Source of the DNA: Micropterix aruncella
Taxonomy: Eukaryota > Arthropoda > Insecta > Lepidoptera > Micropterigidae
Assembly: GCA_944548615.1 (NCBI GenBank)
Contig: OX155971.1
Location: forward strand, 23,270,782 to 23,334,781
Length of the DNA stretch: 64,000 nucleotides
Reading direction: 5' to 3'
The notes under the pieces are model-generated. The model was given only the letters and a program-made list of their open reading frames with translations. It made no database searches and had not been told where the DNA came from. Of the stretch, positions 32,401 to 42,100 are shown one piece after another. The translations under genes were made by a program, and so were the position numbers. Position 1 is the first letter of the stretch. Each line of letters starts with the position of its first letter.

Positions 32401-34809
32401 TTATCTCCGTACTCGATCGCACCATCTTTTCGCGGAGCCGTTCTCGCGCACTAACCTTACGAGGTGGAACTTGTTGGCGCGTGCTTTGCGGCGCTTAAAT
32501 GAAATTCACTCGATGGCACCAGATTTCGATATTTTTACCGCCAACCCTCACTTGTTTAAATTGCAAGCTATTAATTATTTATTTTTACATGATAGCTAGT
32601 ATTATACGTATCATTCTATTTGTATAGTTATGGTAATATCTTTATTAATTTTACTTTTCAATGCATTGGTTTTACTGTTATGTTGATTAGTAATAATTGA
32701 ATAAACAAAAATAAATAAATAAAAATAAATAATTTTTGCCTTTCTCGGTAGATGACCCTTATTGTAGAATTAACCGTTCCATGGGAATCAAATATCTCCA
32801 AAAACTACAACTAGGGTTGTCGACTACAGCGGGCGAGCCGGTCACCTCAGGAGGTTTTAACGATTATTCGTTCTATCTCCTTGGAGTGAGACAAAACAGT
32901 CCACCGTCTAGCTCCGCCACAAACCCGTAAGAGGCCAACGCCTGAACCGCGAGATAGCCAGGAGTGTTACCCAGCGGACTTACACTCACGCCCTTACTTC
33001 CAATTGCGACCAGATTTCTCCAGTCTCGATTGGTTTTGTGTTCAAGGTCGCTTGCGCGGTCCTCTCCCTTACGAAGCGGTGAAACGGTGTATACTGAAAC
33101 GGTGTATACCCGGCTGTTCACCCGGGATCGGGTAGCCGATGGTCGTTTCAAGAGCAGTCGCCGTAAGGTCCGCAACCACCCCCGCTCTATAGGAAACAGT
33201 ACTGCTTCCAGACTCCCCCGACTGTTAGTCAGAGTGCGCAATCGATTGGCTTATGCCGCTCGGTGCGCAGACCGTCCAGGAGCGCCAGAAGGTTGATTCC
33301 CAGGGGAAACTAACCATAAGGCCAGAGTCCTACCCAGGCTTGCACGTCATGCGTGGAGGCCGTCGGATAGGTGTTGACCCAAGAGTGTGACCAACCCTGA
33401 ACAGAATGGGTCTTCGTGGCCAACTCAGCAAGGGTCCATTAACTCCCCAAAAAACTCCCTCCAAAAACTACAAGTACAAACTAAACGAATACCATGATCT
33501 TTCAATTTCCATCACCCAGATCGGCTTCACTGTTCACCTTTACGTTGTAGAAGTAGGCGCTCTTGGCATGCCAGCTGAATCTCTGTTTCATCTTTTCAAA
33601 GATCTCAGTCTTTCTAGGAAAATACTCAACTCTTTCGTAGAAAAAAATGAAACTGCAATTTCAGCATCTCAAATTATATGGCTTGGAAAAAAGGGTGAAT
33701 GGATGTTAAAGTGCGGGTCTTATACCTACGACAGCGACTCATTTGCTCGGAGACCACCGTTAGAAGTGTAATAGTAACATCATGATGGTACCAACCCGGT
33801 CGGTGAATTCTATGGCAGCTCATTATCAAATTTTTATAAATATTTCCAGGAGGAAAAGAAGACCTCCAAGAAAAGGGGAGCACCGGCTAAGAAGACCCCA
33901 GCGAAGAAAGCGAAGAAGGGTTCTGACGAAAGCGAGTCGGAGGCTTCCAACGCCTCAGACGACTACAAGCCCGGCAAGAAAGCCGCGCCCAAGAAGAAGA
34001 AGGCAGCCAAGAAAAAGGATTCCGACTCCGACTCCGACACGGACTGGGGGAAGAAAAGCAAGAAGAAGGGGGTGAGGCATTTTTTTAAACCTCTGTTTAG
34101 TTTTAGGCATTTTTTTAAACCTCTCGGTACAGAGTTAGTTACTTTTACGCTGTTAATTGAACAGCGTAGAAGCTGAACGCTTCTTCATTAAATATAATGT
34201 CGCCGTTATGGGCAGAACGATTATAAATGGTCAAATATTTTGTAATGACAGTTGTGTTTTTTATTCCTTTTAATATATTTAATTGTTTTATTTATTTAAC
34301 AACAAAATATGCAGTGCAACTGCCATGTACAAAATAGATGTTGCAACATCGCCGATACGTTGGGTACATACATACTTCACGCAGTAAATTGGCTTTATCC
34401 TATTTATAATGTCATAGAACAGCGATAGTCTTCGATTTCATCAATGATAATGTTTAGCGGGGTGGATATATCCGAATAAACATAATTTACTAATCTCGTT
34501 GTGAAATTTTTAATAAATGAAATAAAATTAATTGGTATTACTGATTCGTAGGGCGGGCGAGGCAAGGGCTCTGGTTACACGCGCGAGATCAAACTGTCTC
34601 CGGCACTGGCCGACTTGATGGGCAAATCGTCGATGGCGCGTCACGAAGTGGTGAGGAAAATGTGGGCCCTCATCAAGGAGCGAAATCTCTACGACAAGAG
34701 CAACCGCCAATTCGCCATTTGCGACGACGACCTCTACAAAGTCATCGGCATTAAGCGCTTTCGCACCTTCGGCATGATGAAGTACCTCAAGAACCACTTC
34801 AAGGGCTAG
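29476..34809 (+). CDS. DEK_C plus SWIB/MDM2 domain chromatin protein (UAF30/spp27-like), four exons
   Basis: This is a nuclear DNA/chromatin-binding protein resembling the UAF30/spp27 type, in which a DEK C-terminal domain precedes a SWIB domain. Exons: 29476-29518, 29814-30085, 33850-34071, 34552-34809 (GT/AG; phases 1,0,0), giving 264 aa. Residues about 5-65 form the DEK_C helix bundle (SEAELKKKIHAILKKADL, then MTAKKVRQQLEDKL). Residues 68-105 are a run of Glu/Asp/Asn. Residues 106-179 are Lys/Ser/Asp-rich, with repeated AKK/PKKKK and SDSDSDTDW, typical of disordered nuclear linkers and CK2 sites. Residues about 190-262 are the SWIB domain (REIKLSPALADLMG, RHEVVRKMWALIKERNLYD, KRFRTFGMMKYLKNHF), ending three residues before the stop. 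The start is the only ATG that opens the frame, 375 bp from the NDOR1 start on the other strand. Intron 2 carries the nested retroelements described separately. The role in this species (Pol I, Pol II or SWI/SNF) cannot be read from sequence. Confidence 0.92.
30752..32738 (+). mobile_element. 5'-truncated jockey/I-like LINE inserted in a NeSL/R2-like LINE fragment
   Basis: The element runs from just after the T-rich stretch near 30752 to an AAATA-type A-rich tail at about 32700-32735. The 10-mer AATAATTTTT occurs at both edges, consistent with a target duplication. The flanks rejoin as the interrupted NeSL/R2-like sequence (CAGATATAA on the left, then a stretch matching 18930-18990 on the right), giving a clear before/after comparison. 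The insertion sits inside intron 2 of the SWIB gene, in the same orientation. Confidence 0.75.
30779..32599 (+). CDS. Non-LTR retrotransposon reverse transcriptase (jockey/I-like), 5'-truncated but open for 606 codons
   Basis: This is the RT part of a LINE ORF2; in the family it copies LINE RNA at a nicked target. In order it shows RFWEYVRSQR (linker before RT), IGPDGVPPYVIK, NYRPIAVLSAFPKLFE (RT1-2), QHGFRPNRSTTTNL, VYLDFKKAFDRVDND (catalytic Asp), SGVSQGSNLGPLLFNLFVNN, and MFADDVKLFL (the FADD catalytic box), then thumb and C-terminal regions to a stop at 32599. There is no in-frame ATG near the 5' end and no apurinic endonuclease domain, so the copy is 5'-truncated as TPRT products often are. 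The RT itself has no stop or frameshift, suggesting a recent insertion. Confidence 0.85.
   Translation: MYMHNIETSIREDSSRFWEYVRSQRTAGGVPLNVVYNEATYSGAAAADVFANYFSSVFLPNIPALDAVAAEATIMSSDANSSCVNVHSITKDDIRFAIRKLKSVRTIGPDGVPPYVIKACCESFIQPLMYIFNRSLESAVYPYKWKISRVAPIPKSGDKVQVDNYRPIAVLSAFPKLFETILHREIYTQLCGTLSDAQHGFRPNRSTTTNLSVFTDYVTDELDSTSRGQVDVVYLDFKKAFDRVDNDALLRELAAAGFSSKLLKLFADYLGGRQQFVKFGNFESKLYNTQSGVSQGSNLGPLLFNLFVNNLSKVVTSARCLMFADDVKLFLSTGSAEACELFQRDIDAVYAWSQARNLHFNINKCAVMTYTRSPDHLMYDYSIAGCVLPRVTEVKDLGVFFDPKLNFKEHIRQLSTTSFKLLGFVIRQSKHFNNIRVMRTLYNSIVRSRMETNAPIWNPHEDTYTLMLEKVQKCFLRFLYFKQYGYYPFLYPTAFITGMVGYNSLCLRREMLTMSYVFNLIRGKTDNPSLLAKVDLFIPNNYLRTRSHHLFAEPFSRTNLTRWNLLARALRRLNEIHSMAPDFDIFTANPHLFKLQAINYLFLHDS
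32811..33458 (-). mobile_element. RF1 retroposon, full-length, 15-bp target duplication
   Basis: The sense strand is minus: the plus strand starts with CTAGGGTTGTCGACTACAGC (complement of the 3' end). It is flanked by CTCCAAAAACTACAA at 32796-32810 and 33459-33473 (perfect 15 bp). It interrupts the NeSL/R2-like fragment, and the flanks rejoin in register with 19000-19020. Confidence 0.72.
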
Positions 34810-36780
34810 GGCTGGGGCACCATATTTCATAAGCAATCTTAGGCTAAGCTCTGGCTAATTCGGAAACGGAACTCTCGAGGTCTGTGGGGTATAAAGAGAC
34901 ATTGGTGATGATGATGAGCGATGGGTGGCCAGTCGCTTAACCCTATAAAGGGTTGGATTCCCGTTCAGAGCTGAACTCCCAACCTACATTTCCGGCAACC
35001 CCATGATAGTCGAAAGCTGCATACATTGTCCACTACTACCTCATTTACCCCTGTTCAAAAAGTATTAACCTTTGTCGGCGAAAACACATTTGTTCATACG
35101 AAATACATTAATTGATCAAGCAGCAAACAGCAAAGTAAGGTCCGGTTCTAACTCGACCGTTTAGCATTTCACTTGTGAATTTGTTCGTTACGCAGTCTTC
35201 AATGACAGGCTTTTACCGCAGTGGAAGGAGAAATAGAGCCGATAATTGCATAAATACATTTGTATTTGAAATTGGCATGGTCCAGAAACGTTAGGGCTCG
35301 TAGGCCTCTGGATTTAGCAAATGGCTGTAGTCCTTCGCCAGGACAGGCTTTAAAAGAAAGCTTATGAAGCTTTCACTTTACACCTATAAGTGAACAAAGC
35401 GAGCGACCTTTACGTAACTATTATTGAAATGGAGCATCCTAAAAATCCTATTATACAGAGGCAGAAAAAATCCTATTATCCAAATCCTGCTTGAAAAATC
35501 ATTACTGTATTTGAAAATTAGCCAATTTTAGTGTCTCAAATTTCATACCCCACTAAACTCAAGAGCTTCGTCTTCTAATTCGTCCGATTTTTACAAAACA
35601 CTTGTCATTTTGTGCATTTTTGGTTGAGACTTACTGATTATTGGTTACCGACTACGCTCGCAATATTGCAGGAATACAAATGTCTCGTTTTGAATACATA
35701 AAATTATTTTATGTTTTATAAATTCTTTCATAAACATTTTTGTATTTTATATTTTGAAAATTTATCCAATTTATGCAAAAGAGCATAAAACTTAAAATAT
35801 TAATTGATTTACTTCATATACATATAATAAAAACATTAATTAAAACTACGACTCTTTTTGATTATTTGATTGTGATACATATACATACATATATCAACTT
35901 CATAACATGTTTAGGTTATAAAATATCTCAAATACTTCAACGGCTGATTATCTCGATATTTTTTGAGATAATGCTCATTTTGCGCACAACTCTAAAATGT
36001 ATGATTTATTTACTATGAGACATTTTTCAAAGGGCTATTTTTAACGGAGCGTCATTAAGTTTAGTTTCATGTTACACACTAACGTAGTATAAGCGAGCCA
36101 TATGAGTTTTAATACTTTGCGAACGGGCATTCGACTCACAATCAATTACGCTTATAAAAAAATAAAATGACAACGCTTTTTTATAGATTGTGAGACTATT
36201 TTTTCCTTGTATAATTAGTGTTTGGCATTTCTAAAAGACTGCATCTCTAGGAGGTGTTTGATAAGATGTCCCTGAACTCTTTAAAATAAGTAATTTTGTG
36301 TAGATATACACAGATCCTAGATAATATTCTTGTCCTAGATTTTTGTCAACGTCATATAAATAAAAATTAAGTGGTCTTAGTAATACGAAGAGGTAATGAT
36401 AATTGTGTTATAAAATTAATAAAATTGATTTTGAATCAATTTCAGTGTTTCTTTTTCGTCAAGGTTGTGTCCTCAAACTTGACTCGAACGGAAGAGTGAT
36501 GTAGTAGTGTTCTATATAGTCTGAAGAATGTTTACTAAAATACTTCGAGACCTAAACAGACTAGTCTATGAGGAAAGGCTGCATTTCTTATAACTGACAA
36601 TATAGAGAAACCGAATCTATAAATGTGTTATTGTAGAAACGTAAAAAATACTCGTAACGTCTACAAGGTATTTATTTATTTAAGGACATAAAACATTAAC
36701 AATTAATTATATAACAAAAACATCATTTTAGCCTAATAATCAATACATTATTTTAGCCTAAATAGTAATAAAACATGTGT
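34810..36780. other. Intergenic AT-rich sequence downstream of the SWIB gene
   Basis: This holds the SWIB-gene 3' UTR (no close AATAAA that I can see) and AT-rich DNA. I see no gene. Short ORFs are low-complexity. Confidence 0.4.
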
Positions 36781-37357
36781 AAATCTGCCATAGTTGATGC
36801 CCCACTTGTACATGTTAATGTTTCCGCGAGTTAGGGCGAGCAGCGGCGCACTTGGCCAGAGTTGCAGCCGTCACGCAGAGCGGCCGCTGGCTGCCAGAGC
36901 GCGCAGGAACAGGCCTTCAATCGCAGACAAGCATGAGGATTATCTATGCTCATCGCGCAAAGGGGTATCTTTTGTGCGGCACTGCTATTTCCCAAAGGTT
37001 TAGACCAACTAAATTGCCATGCGGTGACCAAAGTTGATTACGCAATCAGAACAGGCACCCCCCCCACACACATAATCAAGCATAAGCTCAGCTCCTACCC
37101 CCCTCCCCCTCGGTGATTACGTAATATGTGGACGGCCCCATATATAATAGCAATATATGATAGCACTTTTTATTAAGATGTTTTCTAATCTATTGGTTTC
37201 ATAATCTAAGGTCAAAATTGTTATAGTAAATAATAAGTAATCAAAACAAAATAATTAAAAAATCTAAATAATCATACAATAATAGTAGTCAAAAATAATT
37301 ATAAAATAAATAAAAACAGAAATACATAATAAAAATAAAATCTTTTTTTTCAGAGAA

Positions 37358-37870
37358 GTGAATATGTCAATCCTTTTTGTCAGAGATGTGAGAGTATCTA
37401 AATTAGGTCTGTATGAATGCATTACTGTTTTTGAAATGTTAAGAGGTTACATTCAGTTTCCGCTAAATTATCGCCCGAACGCATCCAACCGTATCCTGTA
37501 CGTTCAAATACGAAAAAAAAAAACCGAAACCTATAAAACATATGTGATATGTCAAATTATTCCTACGATTCTAAATACAAAAAAGGGTCATAAATGGGTC
37601 TATTGTTTAAAAAAGTTTTCTGGTATATTGCAAACAAGTATGTAAAATTTAAAAAAAACCAACGATTTTTTACCTACTCTGAATAATAACCCAAAGGTAG
37701 GGCGTTTAATAATCTACCACTGAATGAGGCATTTTTTAAGAACCACCTGTGTCAGTCCTGAAATATCGAAAACTTTTCCTAAAATATTCATTAATCTCGG
37801 AGTAAGATAATGATAATGGTAATGTCCAAACGACGTAAATCTCCTGTGTACTATACATTACACTTGCAAA
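37358..37870. repeat. Dispersed repeat, second copy at 59290-59500
   Basis: Shared blocks are TTTTTGAAATGT..., ACATTCAGTTTCCGCT, GCATTTTTTAA(A)GAACCACCTGT, CAGTCCTGAAATATCG, and ATTCATTAATCTCGGAG followed by GTCCAAACG. The 37-kb copy has an extra ~200-bp segment between the blocks. Confidence 0.55.
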
Positions 37871-37924
37871 TATGGCATATCAGCAATTTACTGTCCATAA
37901 TTAAATAAGGCCATAAGGAAATAA

Positions 37925-37965
37925 GGTTGTAAGGTCCCGGGTTTAATTCCCGGCTGGGTCACCAT
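37925..37965 (+). repeat. tRNA T-arm-like sequence (possible SINE relic)
   Basis: GGTCCCGGGTTTAATTCCCG followed by GCTGGGTCACCA resembles a tRNA T-arm and acceptor 3' strand (B-box GGTTTAATTCC). No 5' half of a tRNA precedes it, so it is not a functional tRNA. Confidence 0.35.
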
Positions 37966-38050
37966 TTTCCGTTGGGTCAAATTAACGGAATTGCATTTTC
38001 AATTCTGTCGATCGAATGCAATAGCAAGACACACACTTACAGACATGTTA

Positions 38051-38902
38051 AGGTGCGTACGGATAGCGCGTTCCTGTGATACGCTTAGTTGGGAAACACT
38101 GTCCACGCGTACATTGGATACGCGTACAGCTCCTGTACGGACCGCCGCGAACCTGTATCGATCCAGAGCGCTCCGCAAGCCCCAGTCATTCGCCATGACT
38201 CCGACAAACTTAGCGGTTGCGTGCACCACCACTGCTGCGGCATTACTCATTATTCAACACATTTTAAATAAAAAAAGAGAAACAAACGGAAACTTAGATG
38301 GTGGATGAAAAAATTGTATCGTGATTGTATTCAGATGCAAACCACTTCGATTTATATACATCATTAGCTCCTGTAAAAAAAGATATAAAAGTATATAGGC
38401 TATTATAAATATGTCAATTTCTTTTTATGATTCAATGTATACAATGCGTAAATAAACAATTTTAAAAAATACCTGATCCTGTTACTAAACTTTTTTTGAT
38501 TTTGCTCCTTTCTTTTCTATTAGTTGCTAATAAAGTTTTCATCTTCTTTTTTAATTCACCTATTGGAATTTTCAGTTCATTTGAAATTGCCTTCCATGCA
38601 TCTTGGCGTAAATCGTTATTTCGATAATCAGTTAGTTTGCTATCCCACAAGACCCGGTGAAATTTATAAAGTTGAATCAATCTGATAATATTTTCATTAT
38701 TGAAATTCGAAGAACACGCGTGTCTATTCATTTTACCGTCCAAATATAGCGTACCCGGTCGTGTGCGTCCTCTTTGACGCGCGACCAAAAACCGACTGAC
38801 GGCGGCTCGCGTTGCGAGCTAGCTCGCGCGGTACGCGTTCCCCAAGAGTACGCGTAGCTGCAAGTATGGACATGACAGTGTACGCGCTATCCATACGCAC
38901 CT
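38051..38902. mobile_element. PIF/Harbinger-type DNA transposon, 852 bp, TTA target duplication
   Basis: The left end AGGTGCGTACGGATAGCGCG matches the complement of the right end (AGGTGCGTATGGATAGCGCG) with one difference. The element is flanked on both sides by TTA (38048-38050 and 38903-38905), the signature target duplication of PIF/Harbinger. Subterminal regions repeat ACGCGTAC and CGCGTAC motifs. The only gene inside is the MADF protein. The right end lies 256 bp upstream of the CFAP206 start codon. Confidence 0.82.
38294..38731 (-). CDS. MADF (Myb/SANT-like) domain protein carried by a PIF/Harbinger element, two exons
   Basis: Exons on the minus strand are 38731-38473 and 38370-38294, with GT/AG borders and matching phase 1, giving 111 aa. 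Residues about 13-75 read as a MADF domain: IIRLIQLYKFHRVLWDSKL, DYRNNDLRQDAWKAISNEL, ELKKKMKTLLATNRKERSKI. They are followed by VTGSGANDVYKSKWFASE, the Gly-then-Y.. KW(F/Y) tail seen in Myb/MADF accessory proteins of PIF/Harbinger transposons. In that family this protein binds DNA and helps bring the transposase to the ends. No transposase gene lies inside the element, so any mobility would need one supplied from elsewhere. An upstream in-frame TTG would lengthen the N-terminus, but the ATG at 38731 is preferred. It could also be a domesticated gene; the intact splicing frame makes either possible. Confidence 0.75.
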
Positions 38903-38934
38903 TTACACGCACACATACATATAACACGTCATAG

Positions 38935-39020
38935 TAGGGTTGGTTGTAAAAGATTGTCATATGACAATAAACCCGCCCATTGTGACATTTTCACAATAAA
39001 GACTATAAACAAATAATGAC
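38935..39020 (+). repeat. LINE/SINE 3'-tail repeat just upstream of CFAP206
   Basis: GGTTGGTTGTAAAAGATTGT continues into the perfect palindrome ATTGTCATATGACAAT and ends CACAATAAAGACTATAAACAAA. A nearly identical copy lies at 55226-55310. It ends about 140 bp before the CFAP206 start codon, so it may lie in the 5' UTR or promoter. Confidence 0.6.
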
Positions 39021-39158
39021 AATATTTCACTGACGCACATCATTTTATCTTGCAGTCGTTTAATTGTACAAATTAAAAAAAAAACGTCTCCATGGTAACT
39101 ATGTATTGATCAAACAAAAACAGCAGTAATATTCGAAAGTGTGAGGAAGTGTCCTAAA

Positions 39159-42100
39159 ATGGCTTTACAAAATGAAAATTTCATCTTGAGCGTGGCTAAT
39201 GAAATTCTCCGAGAATGTGCGGCGTCTCATGGTGCGGCGGAAATAGATTTTGTCATGTATGTGCTGAAATTGATGCTTTTAAATCCGGCATACGGTAAAT
39301 TGTTCAACAGAAAGAAACTTCACGGCTTGGTCAGGTCTTGTGCTAGTACGCTTTTAGGTAAGTAAGACACATTCAGATATTATTATTATATATTATGGAC
39401 AGGCAGCTTTGCTGATACGTCCAGATCAGATCTTGTAAAGCTAAACTTGTGACCCCGAGTTTTTTGTTGTGACCTCGTAAATAGTAATTTTTATTGCTGC
39501 TTTCGGAAATATCTTCTCCGTCGTTCCCTCACAACTGAGGATCGTGTCCACTAGACAACAGTTTGCCTACGAGACTCCTCCACTTCGACTTGTCTTCTGC
39601 ATGGCGGGTCGCAGATCGACTTGACTATTTTGTTACTTCTTTTATGAGGTCGTTCCATCTGGTCGGTGATCTGCCTCTGCTTCTTCTTCCCTCCACTTGA
39701 CCCACGGAAAGCATTTTCTTCAGATTCTCTGAATTTCTCCTGGCAACATGATCAAATTACTGCAGGACCCTTCTCATGCATACGGTGGAGAACCTGACTT
39801 GGATGCCGAGTTCTTCAAGGACAGATTTGTTGGTGCACATCTCCAGTGCATTGATTTTGGTGCGTATCCGAGCCTTCAGGGTCCATGTCTCCGATGCATA
39901 GAAAACAATCGAGAAAACCAGAGCTCGAACCAGCCTGACCTTAGTCCGCTTACCAACACCCGATTCTTCCACAGCCTTTCTAGCTTGCTCATGGCCGACC
40001 TTGCCATCTGGCTTCTGTGTGAGACCTCCTTTTTGCAATTCCCATCGTTGCATCATGGAGCCCAGATAGCTTTCGGAAATATAGACTCTCGCATTAAATG
40101 AATAGAGTCCATGCAAACGACGAAGTTTGCTTGATACAGTTTAGTTGTAGTATTGATTATATAGGATAATAGATTGGTCAATGGCGTAGTACGTTTTGGC
40201 AGCAAAGATTTTACTACGAAACTCATAATTTTAAACAAGATGAATTTCATGGTTTTGCAACGATTGGAAATCGTGTATTTTTGGTTGTTTAGTTAAACCT
40301 CTCATTAATTTTATTTCGTCATAAGATGTAGGTATACATGATATAGTTTCTTCGACAATTAAAACAAGTGTGTTTCGTTGTTATTCCTACTTACCTACCT
40401 TCATTGTTACAATCTGGTATAGTATTCGATTTTAGCACGACCTTCTAAAGCCCAGGACTATTTTCTAGCTAAATAAGTACACCTGGTGAAAATTTGATGA
40501 ACCTAATTTTATGACCAGTTATATTCGATCGGGTATATTAAAACAAGATCTCAGAAGCAATATTGCTAATTGAAATAGGTATTATTTATTTTTGAAAAAA
40601 AAAAACGCCTGCTGCGCTAATTGGGGTGAGGGGGGGCGCTCTACCCCTCCCCCCCAAACAGTGGCGGCGCTAAGCGTCGGCGACCGCCGACGGCCTCGCA
40701 CCCGAGGGGACCTCGCAAAAGTTTTACAAATTATTTAAAATTTATTTGTGGAGAAAAGTACTTTCGAAATTCAGTGTCAATTTAAAGAAAAAAGAACAGC
40801 CAGGATAAAAACGAATGTTTGATTATGAACATATTATGAACATATGTACCTATTCAATCTTTTGAAATGCATTACAGAATTAACTTTTTTAACACAATGA
40901 TAGATGCTATTATAGTCGACACCGAATGTCGATTTAAAGCGCTCAATGAATATTTTGAACAATTTGGTTTTATTTATGATATCAGTTATTTGAAATCGAT
41001 ATCAAAAGAGGACCTTCTCAAGCATTGTAATGATTTAGGTACAATACTGCGGGAAGGCGTCGGCGAAAACAGTGACATACAGCCTTTCGAGCTATATGAA
41101 GAGTTACAGCTTTTAAAAGCGAATTCACTTGACTCTGTCAGCGACGCGAAACAACTCATTCAGTACATTTTACAAAATAATTTGGAAGAAATATATCCAA
41201 ATGTTTACATAGCAATTAGAATCATACTCCCAGTTCCCGACAGTACAGCTTCCGCTGAGAGAAGCTTCACAAAGTTAAAATTGATTAAGACCCATGATAA
41301 CCCAAGAGAGACTATCTGCGTTATCAATTCTATCAATTGAAGCTGAAATAGCGGCTAGTATTAGCTATGACATAATCCTGAAAAAGTTCAGTGAGGCCAA
41401 AAGCCGAAAAGTTCGTCTATTTTGATTTCTATTTGTGTAATTTTTAACATCATTTGATTAGCAATAAAACTCGTTTACTAATACATTAGTTTCACTATAA
41501 TTCGGCTCATGCAATCTAACGTTTTCTATTTGACTGGGAAATAAAAAAGGCCTCGCGAACCTAATTTCGCCGACGTCCAAGTGTGGTCTAGCGCCGCCAC
41601 TGCCCCCAAACCGGCCTATGTGCCGGAGTGACTGGACTGAAAGGTGCTGAAAGTGCTGGTTTAATTGCTGGTAGCCTAGGTTAGCGTTTCCCAAACTGGG
41701 TCGCGACCCAGCACCGGGCTACGAAAATAAAATATGGGGTCGCAGCATTCTGTCCTTGTTGTTTAAACAAATCATACTCGTAAATGATCAAATGGCGTGC
41801 CAAATAGCTAGTCCAATTTCCAATCGGTGTATGTATATACTAGCTGACCTGTGCCCACTTCGTTGGGCGGTAAAACTTTTTACTTGTGATCAAATTATGA
41901 GTGGTTTGGTTAGTACTGAGTGCTATGATTTATTTCCTGACTGCCAAAAGAAGGGTTACCTATATTTTTACTGCATATGTATGTATGTATTTGCATGCCA
42001 ATTTAACTATATTACCGTTATTTGTGAGTGTCTTCTTGTGAGTGTCTTATTTGTGAGTGTCTTATCTCTTTAACCATTTATGCAGTAAAAGTGAAATTAT

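Larger units (their letters stand above)
30285..33835 (+). mobile_element. NeSL/R2-like LINE fragment interrupted by two later retroelements
   Basis: Segments at 30285-30751, 32739-32810 and 33459-33835 together match 18400-19400 (knuckle region, nuclease core, GALGMPAESLFHLFKDL, and the 3' UTR with CGGTCGGTGAATTC). The gaps are a jockey-like LINE and an RF1 copy. The frame is damaged (for example, the RPD core is altered). The 3' UTR ends about 15 bp before the acceptor of SWIB-gene exon 3, so this remnant forms the 3' end of that intron. Confidence 0.7.

Noticed and set aside
37991..38308. Plus-strand 105-codon ORF over the Harbinger element's left end
   Set aside because: It overlaps the TIR and antisense sequence of the MADF gene, shows no domain, and is best seen as a shadow.
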